Assembly (NCBI GenBank): GCA_021613335.1
Contig: JAJTWR010000017.1
Location: 191,142-255,141 of the forward strand
From: Whitmania pigra
Taxonomy: Eukaryota > Annelida > Clitellata > Hirudinida > Haemopidae
Direction: 5' to 3'
DNA length: 64,000 bases
The notes beneath the pieces were generated by a model that saw nothing but the letters and a program-made list of their open reading frames with translations, was not told the origin of the DNA and did not search any database. Position numbers and translations under genes: made by a program. Shown in pieces: positions 22,446 to 32,891 of this stretch (positions are counted from its first letter, which is position 1; each line of letters opens with the position of its first letter).

Positions 22446-22620
22446 GGGTGACCCGTCAAAATAGCCCAGCGACAAAATGGCCCCGTTAAATCATCCCCGT
22501 CAATGTATCTTTATAAAAAAAATATTTATATGAGTTGAAGACATTAACCGATACCTGATTTCAAATTTGATTAAATGAAATGAGTTTTATTTTGTCGCCG
22601 GGCTATTATGACGGGGTGCC
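22446..22620. mobile_element. 175-bp MITE with ~30-bp inverted ends and 8-bp target duplication
   Basis: The left end GGGTGACCCGTCAAAATAGC and the reverse complement of the right end (GGCACCCCGTCATAATAGC) pair over roughly 30 bp. The element is bounded by GTACTCAG at 22438-22445 and 22621-22628. An 8-bp duplication is characteristic of hAT transposition. The interior is non-coding. Confidence 0.9.
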
Positions 22621-22708
22621 GTACTCAGGTCATTTTCAAACTTGCTCAGCAGTCTGCTCAGCGCTCACCAACCTTCACTTCTTAGAGGGAACGTTGCCTG
22701 GGGTAGTA

Positions 22709-24023
22709 CAGGGGTTCACAACCTGGGAGCCGTGGAGTACTTTTCAAAAATCAGCATAAAAAATTTTCAAAAATATTTTTAAACTAACTTTATAAAAAAT
22801 CCGAGAATAATATTTGTTGGGTCTTTGAAACAATAACCAGTTGAACAGAAAACTTTATTGGCGGTCAAATATTCAGGAACAGAAACTAGAACTAAATATC
22901 GCTAATGGCCAGTACGTAATATAACCAACTCGCAATCCCTATCGTATAACCACCGTATCACTCCGTAAACTTGTAGGACTCGAACCAAACTCTAAAACTC
23001 CCTCGCTCCCGAGGTCTGTTCTTTTTATACCCGAAATGACGTCACAACAATATTTATGCACAAGTAACGAGTATGGAGCAGAGCTTATGATAAATCACAG
23101 GAAAGTGTCAATTTTAGCAAAAAAAAAAAATTTTTTTTAATTTTAAAAACACAGCCGACTAATGGAACTGCAGATTGAGGTGTCCACGTTCTTACAAAAG
23201 AAACAGAGTGACCTTGAAAGTATATTTTGTCTGCCAGAATTCAGCCTATCACTGGCATATTTTGGCTGACTGTTATTAATGCTGGTGAGAAACTAGGCTC
23301 ATTTCTGGAGAAGTTGCCCTGTGGATCAGAAGAGCGGAGAATAACAACTTAGCCGATTTTCCAAGATTAGAATAGTCTCTGCAACCCAGTCTGGATGCAG
23401 CTGGCACCCTACCAGCTTCTTTTAAAGGCGACATTTTGGCTCACCTAGGAACTCTGATGGCATCATTTCATGACTACTTTATAACGAAAAAGTTGCAGCC
23501 CCATGATGCCTGGGTCAGGAATCCATTTTTGGTCAATTTGGAAAGTGTGAATGATCAGGACTTGGCCAAAGATGATCTCATTGATCTGAGGCCCAAAGAA
23601 TTGCTAAAGAGGGAGTTTCAGATCAAGAGTTTGGCTGATTATGAGTTTTGGTGCTCCGTGATGATATACCCAGTTCTAGCCAAAAGAGCCATGACATCCA
23701 TTATTCCTTTTGTGACAACCTACATTTGTGAAGCTGGCTTTTCAACCCTGACAATCAAAACAAAATCGCGAAACAAACTTGATGCAAAAGATGACATGAG
23801 AGTGGCCCTAACAAAAATCAAAGCCCAGATTTCATCTACTTATGAACAAGAAGCAGGAGCAATCTTCACATTAAAAATTTGCTTTCAAAATACACTGTAT
23901 GGCTCTTTTTTGACAGTAAATTATTGTTCATTACTTTTTTTCTTGAAAAATTTTGATAGGGGAGCGTGGATTACATTTTGTCCTCTAAGGGAGCCGTGGG
24001 CACAAAAAGGTTGAGAACCCCTG
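22709..24023 (+). mobile_element. hAT deletion derivative with intact ends and a transposase remnant
   Basis: The termini CAGGGGTTCACAACCT (22709) and AGGTTGAGAACCCCTG (ending 24023) are inverted repeats of the Charlie-like hAT type. The flanks GGGTAGTA (22701-22708) and GGGTAGTG (24024-24031) form an 8-bp duplication with one mismatch. Inside, 23436-24014 stays open and encodes the C-terminal part of a BED-type (ZBED5/FAM200-like) transposase, with LADYEFWCSVMIYPVLAKRA, FVTTYICEAGFSTLT and KSRNKLDAKDDMRVALTKI. Sequence ahead of it (about 23150-23435) has related fragments broken by stops. The catalytic core is missing, so the copy is non-autonomous. Confidence 0.88.
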
Positions 24024-24844
24024 GGGTAGTGCCTCACACCTGCTAGGTCGGCTGCAACGTTCCAGTCGTCAATCATTAGGAAATCATTAGTTATAAAAGC
24101 TCATGAGAGAGGCTGGGATTTGCACTCTTAATGGGGTCGCACCAAGGCCAAGCCTAGTATTAATAATTCATAATAACTCATCATAATAAACAAAATAGTC
24201 AATACTTGGAGCACCTTTGTGGGAAAAAAGCTGCTCTTAAAACACTTAGACTTAAACAATAATGTTTTCTCATTCTGTCAGACGTTTGACCACGAATGCC
24301 ATTGCGAACCACTTTCACCATCGCTTGGGCTGATAGATGGGCCGTCCATCCATCCACTCCAGGTTTGCCGCTCTGCTAGTAGTTCGTTAGGACACACCTT
24401 CCAAAAGGAAAGGATCATCCGAAACACCTATACATTTCTTACTATACTTGTTCTATCTCTGCCTTCTCAGATACAGGAATTGGGAGAGTTTGTAGATTTT
24501 TAACCGATTTAATTGTACAAATATTTGAGAGCTTTTCGAAAACTTGAAGGTCAACGAATTATTAACGCCCTAAGGGGAGCGACAAATCTTATGACCGCCC
24601 CAGGCGGCAAGAACAGTTGGTACGCCACTGGATATATAGGGATGTCGTTTCAGCTTTTCCAAGGGGCAAACCCTCGTAAAACTTTAAGAGGTGACCTTTT
24701 TCATTTTATCAAGCGACACAAAAAGACTAGCCAGTTTATTGAAAGCAATCACTCCATAATTCTTGGTCTACTTCTCTTTCTTTTTGGCTCTGCAGAAAAA
24801 TTATGAGAGATACAACATGTTTTAGCAAAATTTTGTTAAGGAAC
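24024..24844. mobile_element. Intergenic DNA with hAT-like element end, copy 3 (24515-24636)
   Basis: The segment 24515-24636 begins ATTTGAGAGCTTTTCG and ends GGTACGCCACTGG, and resembles 5604-5705. A further stretch at 24230-24480 has no coding resemblance. The right part (24640-24844) probably belongs to the 3' end of the minus-strand MULE-type gene. Confidence 0.45.
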
Positions 24845-27806
24845 TTACCACCTTCTGAAAAATTTAAGTCTGGGATTGACCTCTTTATGTTTTCCTGAAT
24901 AATAGTCATATACTGCAGTGTCTCATCCACTACATTTTCATAAGCTTCGCTGGCCAGGTAGCTGAAGTTTTGAACATATTGCAGCATTTCCCTCAATGTT
25001 GATGCTTTGTTTTGCAGCCGAAAGTTATTGTGGCTGTGACACAAATATTATATTGAAGATCATCTCAAAAATTTATGATTTAATGTACATCCAACTTATT
25101 GTTTGGGGCTTCCCTTTGATCAGAACTGGATGCAATTTGACTTTGATTTTGACATTTTCCAGGTCTGTTAAACCTAGCGCAGACTTCATCAATGACAAAA
25201 AGTGGATGATTTTTGTAATTGTCAGGCAACAAATCCCAATTGAATCCACCTTTAGAAAAGAAATCACGCTATATCACTCTTGCAAGAATATATAGATTGT
25301 CCTCATTATATACCATGATGATTTTCCATAACAGCCAGAATATGCTTGCAAACCATCCCGCTCTTCCTGAACCGAAGGCACTCACAAAATGGAATACTCA
25401 AATCCACAACATACTCATTCATACCACCATTTTTTACACAGAATTTGTCATTTTGGTACTGCCTTGACTCCAACACTGCCTTATCTTTTTCATTTCTCAA
25501 ATGTTTGAGGAGTTTGGGAGGTCGGTGTTGAAGTGATGGTGGGATGTTGCTGGAGTCTCTCCACGATGAGCACATTGCCATATTTTCGCTTACATATCTG
25601 CTCATGATAGAATTAATTTTGAGATATTTATCTGCAAAGGCATTTTAAAAATCATTAACCTCCTCCATTGATCAGGTAGAAAACTTTCTAATATAGTTGT
25701 CAGGATGGACACCATTGACTTGGAGGACAACTTACTGAGGTATTGCCTCTTCAAGACCCTGTTCACTGCTTCCATCCCATTGTAGGTTGAAGGAGTCTTG
25801 TTTATGGGCCAGAATGCCACAACCCATGACTGATGAAAACATGAAGAATTTCACCACCCGTTTCAACCAATTGTTCGAGACTCACTTGAATTAAATCATC
25901 CTTCAACCACTGCCTCTCAACATAATTCTGCAATTTTTTATTCTTGACATAAAAATCACAGATCTTCAAGGCAGACACATTTTCTAGAAACTCATTCTCA
26001 TTTAGGGAACTGGCAATACTCTGGATGTAATTCATTTAAGTTATTTATTGTTCAAAGTACTCCTTATTTCAGAAATTTGACTTACATGCAGATGTGACAA
26101 TATATCTTTTTGATGGGCAACAGCACCATTCTTGCAAGCGCTCGTCCATCGATGCCATGATTGTTTCTGGTGAAATTCGCATAAATACAAAAAACATTCT
26201 GAAATAAAGTTATGAACATGTAAAGTTATGTTACATAATCCAAGACTCTTTATCATTCTTGTCAGTAACCAGGAAAAAGCTTCTTCACAGCCTTTTGCTC
26301 CATTTCTGACCCATCCATCATGAATGCCTTGGGAAACCATTGAGGGTTCCATTCTTTAAACTTGCTCAAGCCTTCATAAATAGTAGAGCTACTTTTATTT
26401 CCCACAAAGAAAAAGGCAACAACGCAATGGCTGATATTGGTCTCGACGCACAAGAGAAACAATTCATATTTTTTGGTTTTGTATGCTGAGTCCAAAAAGC
26501 AATTGTGGTTACCATACCTAGAACAAAAATCATGCAATCAAATAATCTAATGAATAAGAAATAATGACAATAATAATAATAATAATAACCTTTGTAGCAA
26601 ATGCCTTTGATTACTTGTCTGGAAGACAAGCAGCAATCCAGACTCAGCAGGTTTTCTGAAAAAGCTTCTGTCACCCTCCCTGCTAGCCTCGCACAACTTC
26701 TTGGAAACAAGTTCATAATCTGTCAGACCTCCAGAAGCTTTTTTCATCTCCCTATACACGTATTCTGCAATGACCATTTATATTAATACCTGGTTTGACA
26801 TAAGACATATTCTGAATGCACATTACGTCGTATATTGTATCTAGAGGGATAATATCTCCTATCATTATAGTCAGGGAGTTCTCCACCAGCAAACAAACTC
26901 TTAACAAAGTTTCTGATTTGACAAAGATAAAGCTCCACTGATGTCACATTTTCTGAGACCATCTCTTTCATTTTTTGTTTCACTCGCTCATCTAATTTCC
27001 TCATTCCTAAAGCCTGCACCAATGATTCAATTGTAAGTTGACTTAATTTGCATCTTAATTAATTCCATCACCTCTCCAGCTGCATGCAACATGTGGTTCA
27101 CTGGCAGACTTATCAAAATAGCCTTCAACGTGTCCAAAGGCTTCCCTTCAACAATGAGTTGATGAAGGCTTGCAGAAACACGCTTTCTTTCACATTTTGT
27201 TGCCACATCACACTTAAAAAAAGAAATTTATTACAATCATTGGTAACACATAATCAAATCATCATGGCAACCTTCATGGATGGAAATAAAGCAATATCCT
27301 TTATTGTAATTATTGCTGGACATCCAATTTTTTTTGTATTAGTGCACTTGCTTGTTGCTGAATATGATGCATGGTCAGACTCCAACTAGGAATAACATAA
27401 AAAATCAAATGAAGGAATTCTGATTCTAGCATTTTATCTAACTGTTTCAGAAGTTTTCATGGATCTCTTTTTTCCATAAATGCAGCCAAGATACCTTGTC
27501 CCCAATATAACAAAAGGTACCCCTCCAAAAGACACACACTTGCCAACGAAATTACTTTGGAATAAAACATTCTTTTTTTTCGAGCTTTCTTCTTAAAAAA
27601 ATAAATTTAAGTTAATGGTAAAACATGCAATATCATTAAAGATATGACTAACGACTTCCTCTTGTCTTGACAAAGCTGGATTTGGTTTCATTATAATAAG
27701 CTTCCAAGACCTGATCACGCAATTCTTCAACATCTCCGTTGCTATTATCAACATAACCCAAATAATTTCCTTCTATTCCTTTCCAATATCTTGTCCAACT
27801 CGCCAT
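24845..27806 (-). CDS. Spliced MULE-type transposase-like gene: CARF-like N-terminus, DDE core, SWIM finger
   Basis: Reading right to left, exons lie at about 27806-27657 (MASWTRYWKG), 27584-27447, 27388-27270, 27205-27080, 27015-26790, 26760-26595, 26520-26270, 26200-26060, 26035-25805, 25790-25610, 25600-25310, 25265-25080 and 25025-24845. The first exons resemble the calcium-responsive transcription factor (CARF) domain (GCPAIITIKDIALFPS). The middle shows a MULE transposase core with LDSAYKTKKYELFLLCVE, MMDGSEMEQKAVKKLFPG and LCEFHQKQSW. Near the end, CECLRFRKSGMVCKHIL is a SWIM finger (CxC...CxH). The first intron phases close and no internal stop is evident, so it may be an active or domesticated gene. 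Mutator-like transposases move DNA by cut-and-paste; domesticated ones act as DNA-binding regulators. Its start codon is 92 bp from the outer tip of the palindromic element, so its promoter probably lies in that element's arm. Junctions beyond exon 5 are approximate, and the true 3' end is unknown. Confidence 0.72.
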
Positions 27807-28380
27807 TATCGACAAAAAACGTAAAGATTACCAGCGAAAACGCAGCTGGATAATAAAACATAAATAAACAATGTGGCCGGTTGTTGGTACATTTATGCTG
27901 GAGTAATCGCAGTTTAATATCTATACAGACATTCCTTAGTAAACAAAGATAAACCACGCCTCCCTATTATAATAATAAATTATGTATATGTTGAAATAAA
28001 ACAAAACGTTGTTTAATTATTAAAACATTAGTGAAAATTTATAATATATATATATTTAGAATATCTGTGTCACTTAAGATAGTTACACATAATGAATGTC
28101 GCTTTTGTTAAATATTCAAAATGCTATACCAAAATTAAATTTAATATACTTTTAACCGTACATATATAAATATTTTAATTTGACAAAATTGTTTTAAATT
28201 ATAAATATATTTTATATGCTCCCAATATCAATATGTACTCGGAGAGCTATAAAGGGATTTTTAACCGGCCTAATTAATGAACATTAACAAAAGACAAATA
28301 ACACACAAAAACAGGTTATTTAAACTACACATATAAATGATGCAAGTGTTGAAATAATATTGAGTGTCTATAGCCCATCA

Positions 28381-29460
28381 ATATCCATATTGAGAGCTAA
28401 AAATAGATTCTGAATATCAAGACTCTTTAAGCCATATAGATAATGAGGCTAGCTTGTCAAGCGTTGAACTAATATTATAATGAGTGCCTCTTTCCTATAG
28501 CCCACCAATATCCATATTGAGAGCTAAAAATAGATTCTGAATATCAAGACTCTTTAAGCCATACAGATAATGAGGCTAGTGTAATATTAATATTATAATG
28601 AGCGGTCCCTTTCCATAGCCCACCAATATCCATATTGAGAGCTAAAAATAGATTCTGAATATCAAGACTCTTTAAGCCATATAGATAATGAGGCTAGCTT
28701 GTCAAGCGTTGAACCAATATTATAATGAGTGCCTCTTTCCTATAGCCCACCAATATCCATATTGAGAGCTAAAAATAGATTCTGAATATCAAGACTCTTT
28801 AAGCCATACAGATAATGAGGCTAGTGTAATATTAATATTATAATGAGCGGTCCTTTTCCATAGCCCACCAATATCCATATTGAGAGCTAAAAATAGATTC
28901 TGAATATCAAGACTCTTTAAGCCATATAGATAATGAGGCTAGCTTGTCAAGCGTTGAACCAATATTATAATGAGTGCCTCTTTCCTATAGCCCACCAATA
29001 TCCATATTGAGAGCTATAAATAGATTCTGAATATCAAGACTCTTTAAGCCATATAGATAATGAGGCTAGCTTGTCAAGCGTTGAACCAATATTATAATGA
29101 GTGCCTCTTTCCTATAGCCCACCAATATCCATATGGCGAGCTAAAAATAGATTCTGAATATCAAGACTCTTTACGCTATAATGAAGCTAGTGTAATATTA
29201 ATATTATAATGAGCGCTCCTTTTCCATAGCCAACCAATATCCATATTGAGAGCTAAAAATAGATTCTGAATATCAAGACTCTTTAAGCCATATAGATAAT
29301 GAGGCTAGCTTGTCAAGCGTTGAACTAATATTATAATGAGTGCCTCTTTCCTATAGCCCACCAATATCCATATTGAGAGCTAAAAATAGATTCTGAATAT
29401 CAAGACTCTTGATGAGGCTAGTGTAATATTAATATTATAATGAGCGGTCTTTCCGTAAAA
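28381..29460. repeat. Left-arm tandem array, nine units of 113-127 bp
   Basis: The marker ATATCCATAT starts units at about 28381, 28508, 28626, 28752, 28871, 28998, 29124, 29237 and 29362. Each unit contains AGATTCTGAATATCAAGAC, then a linker of two types: a long one with CTTGTCAAGCGTTGAAC (unit 125-127 bp) and a shorter one with CTAGTGTAATATTAATATT (113-119 bp). Along the first five intervals the two types alternate. The unit at 29124 carries a diagnostic ATATGGCGAG variant. Confidence 0.95.
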
Positions 29461-31689
29461 ATTACATTATTGGTTACAAATTTTAATGAACTGCAACAAT
29501 TGGATTCTTGAAACAAAAATAATTGCTTATTCATTGAAGTAAGTTCTTAGGAAATGTTTGGGTTGGCAAAAAATGCCGTCGTCCGTAAAATAGCGGACGT
29601 TTGCGGAGGAAGGCGATGGGAGACAAAATCTGCAATTTTTACGGACGTCTTTTATAGACGCCTCCTGCAATATACCGATGATAACTTTCCACGTATATAT
29701 AAAATCCTTTGTATAAAGTTATAAGCAGACATTGTTTTTATAAGCTCTTAGTTATGCAATGGACTTTCATCAAATAAATAAATATGAGCGCTGCATGCTG
29801 ATTGGCTCTCGCTACAACTGCTCCGACAACTTGTTATTTGGTTACTCTAACATGGCTCTTTGTAAGTGGTTTTTTATATGAAACCATTTAAAATGTCTGA
29901 TGACGTCATTTTGGAGATGACTAGGACCAGGGACGTTGTCCCCCGACTTTAGACTAGATGGAAAAAACATCATCTTGTCATGATTTATGTTTGGCCTCGT
30001 GACTTTTGGCTAGAATCAAATAAAGGTCTCCTCAGATTGTGCGAGGGTTTGTCCTCTAAAAAAGCTGAAATGACTAGGATGTATTGTTGCAAATTCCAAT
30101 AGTAATGAAAATAACAGTAATAATGAGTAACATCATCCACAAGTATGGATGTGTTCATTTCTTTCTGATTTGATCTGTCATTCATCAACTAGTCATTTAA
30201 TTGCTTTGACCATACCTCCTTTAATGAATAGGTTGTTCAAGGCTGATATTTTTTTGTCGGTTGAATAATACTAGTTATTATTTACATCGTTTTAATAATT
30301 TTTTGTTTTGTAGTTAATAATAATAAATTGCATCAACTAACGATTTTGAGTTTAGGCTACGATTCCTTTTTAATTATGCGGAACGAATAAACGCATTTCA
30401 AAGAAATCTTGGAAAAAGTAGGTTTGCTGTCACGGAAAGCTTTTCTTGTTTTAAAGTCTTTTATGTTAAAAATAATGTATACAATAAACTATATAAAATG
30501 TTGAAATTTAGCTTTTAACCAATAATAACCCAGTTATTTCGGTATTTATTAGAATTAATAAAAAAAATAATAATTAGTAATTAATAATTAATGTTTTATT
30601 AGATTCTATTATTCTACGTTATGTTTTAAAAATTTTATTATTTTTATTATACACCAGATTATGAAAAATGTCACTAGGATTTACATTACCCACTAGTAGA
30701 TTTGGAATCTCAGGTCGTGCATGCTTCTCGATTGACTACTTTATGGTGAATATCTCTCAAACTAATTTGAATTGGAAGGTCAAACTTCAGATTATGGAAG
30801 AAAACTTCATTTTCTAACATGCTTAAAAGAATGGGTTCTCTAAAATTGGTTGAAGTCGAGATTTTAGGCACTTGTATGTTCTGCAGAACATTTATTATAT
30901 CTTTCTTAATATAACGTTCAAACGTTTTTTTCTATGATTATAATGTTAGTTAGATTGTAATTACCTATACTTTTATAAAGTGATTCTTAAACGAAAATGA
31001 ATGTTTGTTTTAAACACGTTTTTATTAATATCTTGCTAAATATATGTAGTTAGAAATTCAACTTCAGACATGTTTGTCTCCAAGTCATGGGTGATATTTA
31101 ATTTTAGTACTTGTACTTTAGAATGTATTACTGAAAGGATTTGAATGCAATTTTACCCTAATATATTCATTTCAATATTGTTCACTTTTAAACACACTAT
31201 ACTTTCTATCGCCTATTGATTAGATAAGCTCATCGTAATCGATCTGACAAGAAAGATTTAAAGATATAGATTTAATTCTTAGCACGGAATATATGCATTA
31301 AAAAATAAAACCTTGGTCTAATCGTAAGTAGACCTTAGGACAAGGGGGTCATTCAAAAAAGCTCGCAAGTGGGGGGCTTCAAAAGCATACTAAGAATACT
31401 GACAGGGGAGGGCAATTGCTTTTTGCGAAATAAAAACGAAATAATTTATATTTTTATTGATTTTATTTTTATTTCTTAAATATAATTTTATTGATAATTT
31501 TGGGACCGTCCATAAAATATGTCACGCTCGAGGGGGAGGGGGTAAACCTCTATGTAACGTGACACAAATTAAAAATTAAAGTTAAGGTTTTTTGCGGACA
31601 TCTTTTGTTGACGACCCCCAATGAAAAAAGCGTCCTCAAATTCAAATTTTGTGTTTCCCTGCGCCCCAATAGAGATCTGCCGTCATAAC
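29461..31689. other. Centre of the palindromic element
   Basis: AT-rich DNA without supported exons. A degenerate LINE 3' end on the plus strand lies at about 29735-29795 (TTAGTTATGCAATGGAC followed by AAATAAATAAATA). At 31503-31565 a GC-richer patch starts GGACCGTCCATAAAATATG and contains the inverted pair GTCACG/CGTGAC. Nothing resembling a transposase is present, so the element looks non-autonomous. Confidence 0.55.
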
Positions 31690-32545
31690 TCTGCTCATTG
31701 TAATATTAATTCAACATTAGCCACATTATCTGTATAGCGTAAAGAGTCTTGATATTCAGAATCTATTTTTAGCTCGCCATATGGATATTGGTGGGCTATA
31801 GGAAAGAGGCACTCATTATAATATTGGTTCAACGCTTGACAAGCTAGCCTCATTATCTACATGGCTTAAAGAGTCTTCATATTCAGAATCTATTTTTAGC
31901 TCTCAATATGGATATTGGTGGGCTATATGGAAAGAGGCACTCATTATAATATTAGTTCAACGCTTGACAAGCTAGCCTCATTATCTATATGGCTTAAAGA
32001 GTCTTGATATTCAGAATCTATTTTTAGCTCTCAATATGGATATTGGTGGGCTATAGGAAAGAGGCACTCATTATAATATTGGTTCATAGCTTGTCAAACT
32101 AACTTCATTATCTATATGGCTTAAAGAGTCTTGATATTCAGAATCTATTTTTAGCTCTCAATATAGATATTGGTGGGCTATGGAAAAGGGATGCTCATTA
32201 TAATATTAATATTACACTAGCCTCATTATTTGTATAGCGTAAAGAGTCTTGATATTCAGAATCTATTTTTAGCTCTCAATATGGATATTGGTGGGCTATA
32301 TGGAAAGAGGCACTCATTATAATATTAGTTCAACGCTTGTCAAGCTAGCCTCATTATCTATATGGCTTAAAGAGTCTTGATATTCAGAATCTATTTTTAG
32401 CTCTCAATATGGATATTGGTTGGCTATGGAAAAGGACCGCTCATTATAATATTAATATTACACTAGCCTCATTATCTGTATGGCTTAAAGAGTCTTGATA
32501 TTCAGAATCTATTTTTAGCTCTCAATATGGATATTGATGGGCTAT
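31690..32545. repeat. Right-arm tandem array, seven units, inverted relative to the left arm
   Basis: The reverse complement of the same unit (GTCTTGATATTCAGAATCT) occurs seven times, at roughly 31745, 31870, 31990, 32115, 32240, 32365 and 32490. The innermost copy carries the CTCGCCATAT variant, the complement of the variant in the seventh left-arm unit. From the outside inward the linker types run short, long, short, long, long, long. That matches most of the left arm once the outermost left interval is skipped. Confidence 0.93.
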
Positions 32546-32891
32546 AGACGCTCAATATTATTTCAACACTTGCATCATTTATATGTGTAGTTTAAATAAC
32601 CTGTTTTTGTGTGTTATTTGTTTTTTGTTAATGTTCATTAATTAGCCCGGTTAAAAATCCCTTTATAGCTCTCCGAGTACATATTGATATTGTGAGCATA
32701 TAAAATATATTTATAATTTAAAACAATTTTGTCAAATTAAAATATTTATATATGTACGGTTAAAAGTTTTGTGTTGAAATAATTTTTGTTTTATTTCAAC
32801 ATATACATAATTTATTATTATAATAAGGGGCGTGGTTTATCTTTGTTTACTAAGGAATGTCTGTATAGATATTAAACTGCGATTACTCCAG

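Larger units (their letters stand above)
27898..32891. mobile_element. Foldback-like palindromic element with minisatellite-filled arms
   Basis: The tips CTGGAGTAATCGCAGTTTA (27898) and its reverse complement (ending 32891) start two long inverted arms, about 1.56 kb on the left and 1.2 kb on the right, around a ~2.2-kb centre. The outer ~450 bp of the left arm matches the outer ~350 bp of the right arm, which lacks about 150 bp. The inner parts of both arms are tandem arrays of a ~120-bp unit. The centre has no open frame of note. The organisation matches foldback elements or MULEs with subterminal repeats. No target-site duplication is apparent. The arms differ by indels and substitutions, so this is not a simple assembly mirror. 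Confidence 0.88.

Noticed and set aside
28381..29460. Regularly spaced repeats resembling a CRISPR array
   Set aside because: Units are contiguous ~120-bp minisatellite copies with no unique spacers, in an animal genome, and are mirrored in an inverted arm.
27898..32891. Palindrome as an assembly artefact
   Set aside because: The arms differ in unit number, a ~150-bp indel and many substitutions, unlike a duplicated-inverted assembly error. Long-read confirmation is still desirable.
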